DNA from: DASRRB01 sp036732755
GTDB lineage: Bacteria > Planctomycetota > B15-G4 > SIAN01
Length of the DNA: 13,899 nucleotides
Assembly (NCBI GenBank): GCA_036732755.1
Contig: DAINBU010000123.1
Span: 1 to 13,899, forward strand
Reading direction: 5' to 3'
In this document: positions 7,059 to 13,899 of the stretch, one piece after another
How the letters are laid out: each line of letters starts with the position of its first letter
How positions within the stretch are numbered: the first letter of the stretch is position 1
Translations under genes and position numbers: made by a program
The notes under the pieces: generated by a model
Told to the model about the DNA's origin: nothing
The model's input: the letters and a program-made list of their open reading frames with translations, nothing else
Databases searched by the model: none

Positions 7059-9416
7059 TCAGCTCCCCCGCATCGACTTGAGGCGCGCCGCCGCCGCGAG
7101 CAGCGGATCGGACGGCGAGTCGGTGGCCGGCGCCTTCTTCGCGGCGGGCCCGGGCTTGGGCGCGCTCGTGCTCTCGACCGGCGCCGCGACCCTTTGCGGT
7201 GCGAGCGGCTCGCCGCGCTGCATCGAGCGCAGCCGCGCCGCCGCCGCGAGCAGCGGATTGAAGCCGCCGCCGCCCTCGGTCGCGACGGTGCGCTTCGGCT
7301 CGACCGGATTGCCGAACGTCGGCAGCGACTCGCTCTCCTCGCTCGGCGGCGCCACCGGCATGGGCGGCGGCGAGGCCGCCGGTCGCTTCGCCGTCTTCGG
7401 AGCGGGCGCGCTCGCCTTGGCCGGCACGGCGCTGGGCGGTGCGGCGGGTGGCTCGATCTCGATGATCCCGTCAGGCGCCGCGTCGTCGCCCGCGCTGCCG
7501 TTCACGGCCGGCGGCTCGAAGTCGTGGTGCGCCGGGGCGAGCTGCCCGACCATCGAGTTGAAGTCCTCGACGGGCTCCTCCGCGTCGGCCTGCAGCGCTT
7601 CGGAATCAGGCGCCTCGGCCTCGAACGTCTCGGCCGGCGCGTCGTTCAGCGTCTCCTCGACCAGCGCGTCGACATCGGGGACGGCGGGTGCCTCGGCGTC
7701 GGCCTCGGTCTCTTCGTACGCGGGCTCCGAATCGGACTCCGGATCGGCTTCGGGCTCGACGGACTCCTCCGTCGACTCCTCCGTCGACTCCTCCGTCGAC
7801 TCCTCCGTCGACTCCTCGGCCGGCTCCTCGGCCGGCTCCTCCGCCGGATCTTCCGCCGACGATTCCGCCTCCGGCTCCTGCTCCTCGTCGCGGGTCGCCA
7901 GGTCGGCGTCGTCGGCCGCCTCTTCCACGGGATGTTCCGCGTACTCTTCCGGCGCGGCGTCCCCGTCCCCGCCGAGGTTCTCGGCGACGACCGACTCGAA
8001 CGCGCCCGACAAGGCCGAGAAGTCGGCGCTGTCGTCGTTCTGCGAGAGGGCCTTGCGGCGCGCATCGGCGGCCTTCGCCGGCTCCGCCTTGGACTTCCCG
8101 GACGGCACCTTCTCCTTGTTCGCGCCCGCACCGCCGGCGGCCTTGGGTGCCTCGGGCTTGCGGTCGACCACGCAGGTGACCGTGTAGGTGTCGGGGTCGA
8201 TGCGCCGCGTCACGGCGGGATCGATCATCGAGAGCTGCGAGCCGCACAGCACGCGCAGCTCGGCGAGGCTCGGCGCGCGGAACTGCCGGCGCCCCTTGTC
8301 GATCACGGGGACGAGCAGCGGCATCCCGCCCGGCGGAGGCGGCTTCGACTCGGCCTGGACGGTGTCGCTCTTGAAGCGGCCCGCCTCGCGGCGCCGCCAG
8401 ACGCTCCGGCGGCCGACGCCGCCGTCCTTGCGCGGCAGCGGGATGCGCTGGCCTTCGATCTCGCGCTCGACCAGCTCGTAATCGAAGGCGACGCAGGGCG
8501 AATCGGCCGCGACGATCAGCTCGCCGCCGACGCAGTAGCCGTCGACGTCGACGCCGGTCTTCTGCATCGTGTCGATCGCCTCCTCGTCGACGCGGCCGCC
8601 CACCAGCAGGCGCGTCGTGCGCCACCCCATCGCCTGGATGCCGGCGCGCATCGCCGCGACGCGCGCGGCGAGGTTGCGCGTCCCGGCGTCGAGGATGAGC
8701 GCGCGCGGCGGCGCCATCACCTGCATGATCGCGGCGTCGCCCTCGTTGGCGAGCGCGCCGTCGATCATCACGCCGCACGATTCGAGCCCCGCGATCTCGC
8801 CGCCGAGCGCGGCCAGGAGCGTGAGCGGGACGATCGGCATGGTCGGCAGCCCGAACTGGATCGCCGCGCCCGCGTTGGCGGTCGCGCTCGCGCCGCCGAC
8901 GTGGGCCGAGCGCGCCGCCTGCGCCGTCGTCTCGCGCACGCCCGACCGCACGCCGATCTCGTAGACCGGCTTCCCGCCGGCCGCGAGCACGAGGCGCGCC
9001 GCCTTGGTCGCGACCGCCGTCTGCGAGCGCAGCGCGCCGACCAGCGCCGCCCCGACCAGCACCGCCTCCGCCGCCGGCGCACGCAGCCGGAGCACCGGCT
9101 CGCCCGCGAAGACGACCGTCCCCTCCGGCACCGCCTCGACGCTGCCGGTGAAGCGCATCGACTCGACGTGCTGGAGCAGGGCCGTGTCGAGCGGCGCCGG
9201 CAGCCGCGCCGGGTCGAGGTCGCTCAGGTCGGGGCCCTCCTGCGCGAGCCGCACGAGCATCGCGACGGCGTGCTCGAGCCCGGCCGCGATCAGGAACGAG
9301 CGGCGCGGCGGCAGCGACGGGAGCGAGATCTCGAAGGTCCACGTCTCTTCGCTGCCGGCCTGGCGCAGTCGCCCGGCAAGCAGCAGCTCGGCGAACCCGA
9401 ACGGAAGCGTGGACAC
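7059..9416 (-). CDS. Nicotinate phosphoribosyltransferase-like protein with long acidic C-terminal tail
   Basis: Residues 1 to about 418 resemble the short (archaeal-type) nicotinate phosphoribosyltransferases of NAD salvage: RSAHVGG (169-175), ILDAG (241-245), VGGRVDEEAI (272-281), DVDGYCVGG (290-298) and a KDGG...VWR stretch (330-341). Where I expect the family's GT-x-P-H segment it reads PIVPLTLL (194-201), with Leu198 in the His place, so catalysis is doubtful. Residues 419-785 look disordered: Lys/Ala-rich, then strongly acidic with TEES repeats (about 533-552), then Pro/Ala-rich. The end carries two copies of PLLAAAARL(R/K)SM (721-732, 771-782). The family is usually about 390-550 residues, so the tail is an unusual addition. 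The GTG start at 9416 is supported by GGGGAGG six bases upstream. The gene lies 111 bases after ybeY and 16 before ggt. The fold is fairly sure; the function is unknown. Confidence 0.8.
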   Translation of the reverse strand: MSTLPFGFAELLLAGRLRQAGSEETWTFEISLPSLPPRRSFLIAAGLEHAVAMLVRLAQEGPDLSDLDPARLPAPLDTALLQHVESMRFTGSVEAVPEGTVVFAGEPVLRLRAPAAEAVLVGAALVGALRSQTAVATKAARLVLAAGGKPVYEIGVRSGVRETTAQAARSAHVGGASATANAGAAIQFGLPTMPIVPLTLLAALGGEIAGLESCGVMIDGALANEGDAAIMQVMAPPRALILDAGTRNLAARVAAMRAGIQAMGWRTTRLLVGGRVDEEAIDTMQKTGVDVDGYCVGGELIVAADSPCVAFDYELVEREIEGQRIPLPRKDGGVGRRSVWRRREAGRFKSDTVQAESKPPPPGGMPLLVPVIDKGRRQFRAPSLAELRVLCGSQLSMIDPAVTRRIDPDTYTVTCVVDRKPEAPKAAGGAGANKEKVPSGKSKAEPAKAADARRKALSQNDDSADFSALSGAFESVVAENLGGDGDAAPEEYAEHPVEEAADDADLATRDEEQEPEAESSAEDPAEEPAEEPAEESTEESTEESTEESTEESVEPEADPESDSEPAYEETEADAEAPAVPDVDALVEETLNDAPAETFEAEAPDSEALQADAEEPVEDFNSMVGQLAPAHHDFEPPAVNGSAGDDAAPDGIIEIEPPAAPPSAVPAKASAPAPKTAKRPAASPPPMPVAPPSEESESLPTFGNPVEPKRTVATEGGGGFNPLLAAAARLRSMQRGEPLAPQRVAAPVESTSAPKPGPAAKKAPATDSPSDPLLAAAARLKSMRGS
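7070..7108. repeat. 39-base coding repeat, copy A (terminal PLLAAAARLKSM peptide)
   Basis: This segment and 7220-7258 are exactly 150 bases (50 codons) apart and nearly identical at DNA level. The stretch CGCGCCGCCGCCGCGAGCAG is shared without change. It encodes the last residues of the NAPRTase-like protein on the minus strand. The DNA identity suggests a recent internal duplication or selection on the peptide. Confidence 0.8.
7220..7258. repeat. 39-base coding repeat, copy B (PLLAAAARLRSM peptide)
   Basis: This is the partner of 7070-7108, encoding the first of the two C-terminal PLLAAAARL(R/K)SM peptides. Differences are confined to a few bases near the RSM/KSM codons. Confidence 0.8.
7762..7857. 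repeat. 12-base coding tandem repeat, eight units
   Basis: Four perfect copies of GACTCCTCCGTC (7762-7809) continue into four degenerate copies (7810-7857). They encode TEES and AEEP tetrapeptides in the acidic tail on the minus strand. The unit is a multiple of three, so copy-number change would keep the frame. Confidence 0.9.
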
Positions 9417-9488
9417 CCTGGACCTCCCCGCGAATGCGCGCGCCGGCCGCCGGGGGCGACGGTGCGTGCATCCCCACGTCAGGATCGA

Positions 9489-9517
9489 CCGGGGGGCGGC
9501 GCGCGCCGCTCCCCCGG
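9489..9517. terminator. Strong GC hairpin between ybeY and the NAPRTase-like gene
   Basis: The arms CCGGGGG-GCGGCGC and GCGCCGC-T-CCCCCGG pair over 14 bases with one bulged T. It lies in the 111-base gap after ybeY, the widest gap in the run from purA to ggt. There is no T-run, so it may slow transcription, stabilise a processed end or partly terminate upstream transcripts. Confidence 0.4.
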
Positions 9518-9527
9518 GTCGCCGCGC

Positions 9528-9968
9528 TCACGGGAAGAGGTTTCTCGACACTCCGGCGGCGCGCAGGGCCTTCCGCTCGGCGGCGCGCATGCGGCGGCGG
9601 TCCGCGGGCGCATGGTCGTCGAAGCCGAGCAGGTGGAGCACGCCGTGGACGACGTAGAGCAGGAGCTCGTCGCCGGGTGCGAGGCCGCGCGCGGCCGCCT
9701 CGCGGCGCGCCGTCTCGGCGGAAGCGACCACCTCGCCGAGCGCGCGGCCGGGCGCGCCCTCGAGCGGGAAGGCGAGCACGTCGGTCGCCGAGTCGAGCCC
9801 GAGGTGGTCGCGGTGGAGGCGGCGGATCGCGCGATCGTCGACGAGCGCGATCGAGAGCGCGCCGCCCCGCCGCGGCCGCAGCGCGCGCGCGGCCGCCACC
9901 GCGCGCCGGATGCGGGCGCGCGCGAGCCGGACCGCGCGCTGGCGGACCTCGATCTCGAGCGGCGGCAT
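9528..9968 (-). CDS. ybeY: Endoribonuclease YbeY (rRNA maturation factor)
   Basis: YbeY is a metal-dependent RNase for 16S rRNA 3'-end maturation and ribosome quality control in the cytoplasm. The 146-residue product has the diagnostic zinc-binding segment HGVLHLLGFDDH, with His108, His112 and His119, preceded by SATDVLAFPLE (60-70) and LGEVVAS (77-83). The second to third His spacing is six residues, whereas the usual HGxLHLxGxDH has five: an extra Asp is present. The ATG at 9968 gives a normal length but has no clear ribosome site. An alternative GTG at 10019 overlaps the HD-protein stop as GTGA and would add 17 residues. It follows phoH and the HD-domain gene, a grouping common in many bacteria. 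Confidence 0.95.
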   Translation of the reverse strand: MPPLEIEVRQRAVRLARARIRRAVAAARALRPRRGGALSIALVDDRAIRRLHRDHLGLDSATDVLAFPLEGAPGRALGEVVASAETARREAAARGLAPGDELLLYVVHGVLHLLGFDDHAPADRRRMRAAERKALRAAGVSRNLFP

Positions 9969-10015
9969 GCTGGGCGGCGTGCGCGGAATGTCACGGCGCG
10001 CCCGGACCAGCCGCC

Positions 10016-11584
10016 TCACGAAGCGGCGCCGCGCTCGGCTTCGCCGGCTCCCGGCGGCTCGGGTGCGCGGCCCGTCTCGATCTCCGGCACCAGCTCGACC
10101 TCGGCGAGCGGCACCGAGAGCCGTCCGGTCGGGTCGCGCGGATAGGCCGGGCGGCAGTGGTGGATGCCGACCAGCACCTGCAGGAACGCGACCTGCACGC
10201 TGGTGAGCTCGCGCATCGTGAGCGTGCAGTCGTCGAGCTGCCCGTCCTTCATCTTCATCTCGATGATGTCGCGGATGAGCTGCTCGAGCCGCGCCGGGGT
10301 CACTTCCTTCAGCGTGCGCGAGGCCGCCTCGACCGAGTCGGCGATCATCACGATCGCGGTCTCGCGCTTGTTCGGGCGCGGGCCGGTGTAGCGGTAGCTG
10401 TCCTTGCTCACCTCGCCGTCGGGCCGCTGCGTCGCGGCGAGCCGCCAGAAGTACTCGACGGCGGTCGTGCCGTGGTGCTCCTCGATGAAGGCCTGGATCG
10501 GCTTGGGGATCTTGTAGTGCTCGGCCAGCTCGATCCCGTCCTTGGGGTGGGCGGTGATGATGAGCTTGCTCATCTCCGCGCTGATCTTCCCGTGGCGCGC
10601 GCGCGCGTCCTGGGAGTTCTCCGAGAAGTACTCCGGCTTGTTCATCTTCCCGATGTCGTGGAAGTAGGAGCCGACGCGGCAGAGCAGCCCGTTGGCGCCG
10701 ATCGATTCGGCGGCCGCCTCGGAGAGCGTGCCGACGATGAAGGAGTGGTGGTGGGTGCCGGGCGCCTCGACCTGGAGGCGGCGCAGCACCGGCTGGTCGT
10801 TCTGGTTGCTGTACTCGAGGAGCGTCAGGTCGGAGAGGCGGTCGAGCAGCCGCTCGAAGATCGGCAGCAGGCCGAGCACGAGGAAGCCGGTGGCGAAGCC
10901 GTGCGCGAGGCCGAGCAGCAGGCGCCAGATCAGCAGCTGGTTGGCCGGGAGGTCGTCGCGGAAGAGCGCCACCGCGGCGAGCACGACGACGTGGGTGAAG
11001 CCGACGATCGCCCCGATGCCGAGCAGCCGCGACGGGCGGCGCACCCGGAACGAGTAGAGCGCGCCGGTGAGCGAGCCGGCGCCGAGCGTGAGCAGCGACG
11101 GCAGCAGCTCGACCGCCCCCCACGCGACCAGCGCGACCAGCGCGAGCAGCAGGCTCACGAACGCGATCGCGAAGCGCGGCGAGAGCAAGAGCGAGAGCAG
11201 GATCGCGAGCGACGGCACCGGCAGCAGCAGCAGCGAGAGGCGCTCGGAGCCGCGGGCGAGGCGCGCCAGCGCGAGCAGCGCGAGCGCGACGAGCAGCAGC
11301 GCGGCGACGCGCCGCAGCTTCGCGACGACGTCGCGCTCGAACTTGAGGAAGTAGCGGCCCGCCAGGAAGACGATCCCGGCCGCGACCACGGCGAGCCCGA
11401 GCATGCGCGTGAAGCCAGCGCCCTCGTCGGCGGCGAGGAAGACGACGCCGCCCGCGAACGCGACCGCGAGCAGCGCGCGCTCGTAGGGCGAGTCGTCGTA
11501 GCGGCGGTCGGCGCCGTGGCGCGGCAGCGGGCGCACCAGCTCCGGCGCGACGCGGCGCGGGCGGCGGCGCAGCAGCGACGGCAT
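10016..11584 (-). CDS. Multispanning membrane HD-domain phosphohydrolase, YqfF/PgpH-like, short form
   Basis: The 522-residue protein has about seven hydrophobic helices between residues 36 and 242, then a cytoplasmic HD domain. Visible metal-ligand candidates are His278-280, the HDIGK motif at 309-313, His345, His370-371 and Asp416. The order TM region, THHHS, HDIGK, EEHHGTT matches the PgpH/YqfF family, whose characterised members hydrolyse cyclic di-AMP. Those are about 700 residues long, with a large extracellular 7TMR-HDED domain after the first helix. That domain is absent here, so extracellular sensing is lost or done by a partner. The ATG at 11584 lies two bases after the phoH stop, and phoH-HD-ybeY is a conserved order. 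The c-di-AMP substrate is inferred from family; no cyclase gene is in the window. Confidence 0.88.
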   Translation of the reverse strand: MPSLLRRRPRRVAPELVRPLPRHGADRRYDDSPYERALLAVAFAGGVVFLAADEGAGFTRMLGLAVVAAGIVFLAGRYFLKFERDVVAKLRRVAALLLVALALLALARLARGSERLSLLLLPVPSLAILLSLLLSPRFAIAFVSLLLALVALVAWGAVELLPSLLTLGAGSLTGALYSFRVRRPSRLLGIGAIVGFTHVVVLAAVALFRDDLPANQLLIWRLLLGLAHGFATGFLVLGLLPIFERLLDRLSDLTLLEYSNQNDQPVLRRLQVEAPGTHHHSFIVGTLSEAAAESIGANGLLCRVGSYFHDIGKMNKPEYFSENSQDARARHGKISAEMSKLIITAHPKDGIELAEHYKIPKPIQAFIEEHHGTTAVEYFWRLAATQRPDGEVSKDSYRYTGPRPNKRETAIVMIADSVEAASRTLKEVTPARLEQLIRDIIEMKMKDGQLDDCTLTMRELTSVQVAFLQVLVGIHHCRPAYPRDPTGRLSVPLAEVELVPEIETGRAPEPPGAGEAERGAAS

Positions 11585-11586
11585 CG

Positions 11587-12567
11587 TCAGCCGCCCCCGT
11601 TGCCGCGCGGGTCGGCGCGGTCGTAGGCGTCGACGACGCGCTGGACCACCGGGTGGCGCACGATGTCGCTGCGCGTCATCCGGACGATCCCGATGCCCTC
11701 GGTGCCGTCCAGGATGCGCACCGCCTCGGAGAGGCCGCTCCCCTGGCCCTGCGGCAGGTCGATCTGCGTGACGTCGCCCGTGACGACGATCCGCGAGTGC
11801 AAGCCCATGCGGGTGAGGAACATCTTCATCTGCTTGGGCGTCGTGTTCTGCGCCTCGTCCAGGATGATGAAGGCGCGCTCGAGCGTGCGGCCGCGCATGT
11901 AGGCGAGCGGCGCGATCTCGATCACGTCGTGGTCGATGTACTTGCGGACCTGCTGCGCGTCGAGCAGCGCGAAGAGCGCGTCGTAGAGCGGCCGCAGGTA
12001 GGGGTTGACCTTCGCCTCGATGTCGCCGGGCAGGAAGCCGAGCCGCTCGCCCGCCTCGACCGCCGGCCGGCAGAGCACGAGCTTGCGGAAGTTGCCGCGC
12101 CGCAGCTCCGACACGGCGACCGCGACCGCGAGGTAGGTCTTGCCGGTGCCGGCCGGCCCGATGGCGAAGGTGATGGCGTGGTCGCGGATCGCCGCGACGT
12201 AGAGGTCCTGGCCGGCGGTGCGCGGGTGGACGCCGTCGTTCTGCTGCGGGCGGGGCGGCGGCGCGCCGACGCCGTCGTTCCCGGCCTCCGGTTGCGCGTC
12301 CGACTCGGCGACCGGGCCGCCGTCGTCGACGACGCGGCGCATCGCCTCGTCCGTGAGCTGGTGGTCGCGCCGCCAGATGCCGATGGCGCGCCGCACCGCG
12401 GAGGCGGCCTCGATCACGGCCGCCTCCTCGCCGATCAGCTTGACCCCCTGGTCGCGCAGGACCACGTCGACGCCGAAGCGCTGGCGCAGCCGCCGCAGGT
12501 GGCGATCCCCCGGCCCGAAGAGGGCGCGCAGGAGATCCTCGTCTCCGATCGGGATCACCTGCTCCAT
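11587..12567 (-). CDS. PhoH family ATPase (PhoH-like protein, YbeZ type)
   Basis: This is a cytoplasmic P-loop ATPase of the PhoH family, thought to work with YbeY in RNA metabolism. In 326 residues there is an N-terminal KH-like region (about 1-80) and a non-conserved Pro/Gln linker (about 84-118). The ATPase domain follows, with Walker A GPAGTGKT at 137-144, CRPAVEAGERLGFLPGD at 166-182 and Walker B FIILDEAQN at 233-241. TGDVTQIDLP is at 263-272 and RSDIVRHPVVQRVV at 299-312. Length is typical. The ATG at 12567 is the only good start near the KH-like region; no strong ribosome site is visible. It lies 63 bases after cdsA and two bases before the HD-domain gene, so it is very probably in one operon with the HD protein and ybeY. 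Confidence 0.95.
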   Translation of the reverse strand: MEQVIPIGDEDLLRALFGPGDRHLRRLRQRFGVDVVLRDQGVKLIGEEAAVIEAASAVRRAIGIWRRDHQLTDEAMRRVVDDGGPVAESDAQPEAGNDGVGAPPPRPQQNDGVHPRTAGQDLYVAAIRDHAITFAIGPAGTGKTYLAVAVAVSELRRGNFRKLVLCRPAVEAGERLGFLPGDIEAKVNPYLRPLYDALFALLDAQQVRKYIDHDVIEIAPLAYMRGRTLERAFIILDEAQNTTPKQMKMFLTRMGLHSRIVVTGDVTQIDLPQGQGSGLSEAVRILDGTEGIGIVRMTRSDIVRHPVVQRVVDAYDRADPRGNGGG

Positions 12568-12630
12568 GAGGTACCGCAGGCTCGCTGGACGTGGCTCGTA
12601 CGGGCTCCTCCGATGCGTGGAGGCGGCATC

Positions 12631-13482
12631 CTACCCCTGCAGCGCCGCCAGGAGCCCCCACCCGACCGGCATGGCCAGGAAGAGGGAGTCGACGATGTCG
12701 AGCGCGCCCCCGAACTCCGGGAGGAGGTGCCCGGAGTCCTTCACGCCGCCGGCTCGCTTCCAGAGCGATTCGTAGAGGTCCCCCACCTGGCTGGCGACGT
12801 TGACGGCGCCGGCCACGAACACGATCTCCACCGTCGTCCAGCGCCCGCCGCCGAAGACCGCGAAGAGCCACGCCCCGACGGCCAGCGAGCCGAGCAGCCC
12901 GCCGATCGCCCCCTCGACCGTCTTCTTGGGGGAGACGTGCTCGATCAGCTTGTGGCGCCCCATCGACCTGCCGACCAGGTAGGCGGCGCTGTCCCCCGCC
13001 TTGGCGGTCAGCACCAGCGCGAAGAGCACGTCGGTGCTCCAGTCGAACGAGACGTCGACCATCGAGGAGAGCAGCACCGCCAGCACCAGCCCGAGCACGA
13101 GGCCGGCGGCGCGCGCCGCCCCTGACTTCAGATCCCGGTCGCGCAGCTGCCACGCGGCGAGTGCCACGAGCGTCGCGACCGCGAGCGCGACGAACCAGGC
13201 GCCGGGTGCGCGCACCGCCTGCATGCGCAGCGCCGTCTTGCCCGCGAGCAGCACGAAGCCGGCGATGACCAGCGGGCGCGCCGGCGTCGGGAGGCCGGCG
13301 GCGGTCAGGATGCGCGCGAGCTCGGCGAGCGCCGGCAGCGTGAAGGCCGCGATCATGAGAGACGCCGCGATCGGCGGCTCGCCGCGCTGGGCGCGCCCGC
13401 GGTCGAACCAGAGCCCGAGCCCGAGCATCCCGACCAGGAGCGACCCGAACAGGAAGCGCTTGGCGATGCGCGATTCGATCAC
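12631..13482 (-). CDS. cdsA: Phosphatidate cytidylyltransferase (CDP-diacylglycerol synthase)
   Basis: CdsA converts phosphatidic acid and CTP to CDP-diacylglycerol, the precursor of bacterial phospholipids, in the inner membrane. The 283-residue product has about eight hydrophobic segments and the conserved DSAAYLVGR (164-172), SPKKTVEG (184-191) and C-terminal signature. The signature begins SLWKRAGGVKDSGHLLPE at 239 and continues FGGALDIVDS at 257-266. The usual ending is HGGxLDRxDS; here Phe replaces the His and Ile the Arg. I believe related substitutions occur in other phyla but could not check. The start is a GTG at 13482 without an obvious ribosome site, 13 bases after purA stops, so coupling to purA is likely. 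The function call is secure from the full set of motifs. Confidence 0.93.
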   Translation of the reverse strand: MIESRIAKRFLFGSLLVGMLGLGLWFDRGRAQRGEPPIAASLMIAAFTLPALAELARILTAAGLPTPARPLVIAGFVLLAGKTALRMQAVRAPGAWFVALAVATLVALAAWQLRDRDLKSGAARAAGLVLGLVLAVLLSSMVDVSFDWSTDVLFALVLTAKAGDSAAYLVGRSMGRHKLIEHVSPKKTVEGAIGGLLGSLAVGAWLFAVFGGGRWTTVEIVFVAGAVNVASQVGDLYESLWKRAGGVKDSGHLLPEFGGALDIVDSLFLAMPVGWGLLAALQG

Positions 13483-13495
13483 GGGGGCTGCGCGC

Positions 13496-13899
13496 TCAAC
13501 GCCGGATGGTCTGGTCGCGCGCCGGACCGACGGAGACGATGGTCGCGCGCACGCGCACGAAGTCCTCGATGAAGTCGATGTAGTCGCGCGCCGCCTCCGG
13601 GAGGTCGTCGAAGCGGCGCAGCCCGGTCAGCGGCTCGCGCCAGCCGGCGAGCCGCTCGTAGACCGGCCGCACCCGGTCGAGCGGGACGTCGCCGCACGGG
13701 AAGCGGTCGGTCGTCCGGCCGTCGATCTCGTAGCCAGTGCAGACCTGCAGCGCGTCGTAGCCCGAGAGCGTGTCGAGCTTGGTCAGCGCGAGCGCGGCGA
13801 CGCCGTTGACCTCCATGGCGAAGCGGGTCGCCACGCCGTCGAACCAGCCGCAGCGGCGCGGCCGCCCCGTGGTCGCGCCGAACTCCTCGCCCTTCTTGC
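13496..13899 (-). CDS. purA: Adenylosuccinate synthase, C-terminal part (5' end outside window)
   Basis: PurA joins IMP and aspartate using GTP, the first committed step to AMP. Only the last 133 residues are in the window; the start lies beyond the right edge. Recognisable segments are GEEFGATTGRPRRCGWFD, then LALTKLDTLSGYDALQVCTGY with the TKLD nucleotide-site motif, PVYERLAGW, FDDLPEAARDYIDFIED and the terminal IVSVGPARDQTI. These match the C-terminal third of the family without gaps. The stop is 13 bases before the GTG start of cdsA. Confidence 0.95.
   Translation of the reverse strand, partial: KKGEEFGATTGRPRRCGWFDGVATRFAMEVNGVAALALTKLDTLSGYDALQVCTGYEIDGRTTDRFPCGDVPLDRVRPVYERLAGWREPLTGLRRFDDLPEAARDYIDFIEDFVRVRATIVSVGPARDQTIRR

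Noticed and set aside
6810..10145. A 1111-codon open frame on the plus strand
   Set aside because: It is an antisense shadow in very GC-rich DNA, covering parts of ggt, the NAPRTase-like gene and ybeY, all with clear motifs on the other strand. Its translation is Arg/Leu-rich with no recognisable domain.
12607..12623. Small dyad CCTCC-N7-GGAGG between cdsA and phoH
   Set aside because: A 5-base stem with a 7-base loop and no T-run is too weak to call a terminator or operator in this base composition.
10016..13153. A 1045-codon minus-strand frame running through the HD protein, phoH and part of cdsA
   Set aside because: Only the part from 11584 downward encodes the HD protein. The rest is an Arg-rich out-of-frame reading of phoH and cdsA, which have proper frames of their own.

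Overview
This is a GC-rich bacterial window from a draft or metagenome assembly (it contains one run of 10 Ns). All recognisable genes lie on the minus strand except one polyferredoxin gene. The GAF/sigma-54 activator, four-cluster ferredoxin, FliA-type sigma factor and PhoH/HD/YbeY block would fit a Desulfobacterota-, Myxococcota- or Binatota-like uncultured lineage. That placement is inference; no rRNA or phylogenetic marker alignment was possible. I see no insertion sequences, CRISPR arrays, tRNA or rRNA genes.

Layout from the left. Positions 1-113 are non-coding and may carry the start of a gene that leaves the window. Positions 114-1733 (-) encode a GAF-AAA-Fis sigma-54 activator. The 270-base region 1734-2003 separates it from a divergent ferredoxin gene (2004-2495, +) with four [4Fe-4S] motifs. 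That spacer holds three 34-base tandem repeats, each with a dyad, then a possible -24/-12 promoter, then a strong inverted repeat. It could be a complete sigma-54 control region, although no binding can be shown from sequence alone. The ferredoxin gene converges on lysA.

Positions 2551-5008 (-) are a tight three-gene unit transcribed merR -> fliA/whiG-like sigma factor -> lysA. merR and the sigma gene overlap by 4 bases, and lysA has its own strong ribosome site. Upstream of the unit lies an isolated AT-rich island containing a perfect 6+6 palindrome.

Positions 5295-13899 (-) form one co-directional run transcribed purA (partial) -> cdsA -> phoH -> HD-domain membrane phosphohydrolase -> ybeY -> NAPRTase-like protein with a long tail -> ggt. 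The middle genes cover phospholipid synthesis, RNA maturation and probable cyclic-dinucleotide turnover. ggt is interrupted by the N run, whose true length must be about 29 bases rather than 10 if the frame is to be kept.

The most unusual item is the 785-residue product at 7059-9416. Its N-terminal half resembles the short nicotinate phosphoribosyltransferase type, but Leu stands where the family's active-site His is expected. A 367-residue disordered acidic tail follows, ending in two copies of a PLLAAAARL(R/K)SM peptide. It looks like a repurposed, possibly non-catalytic homologue.
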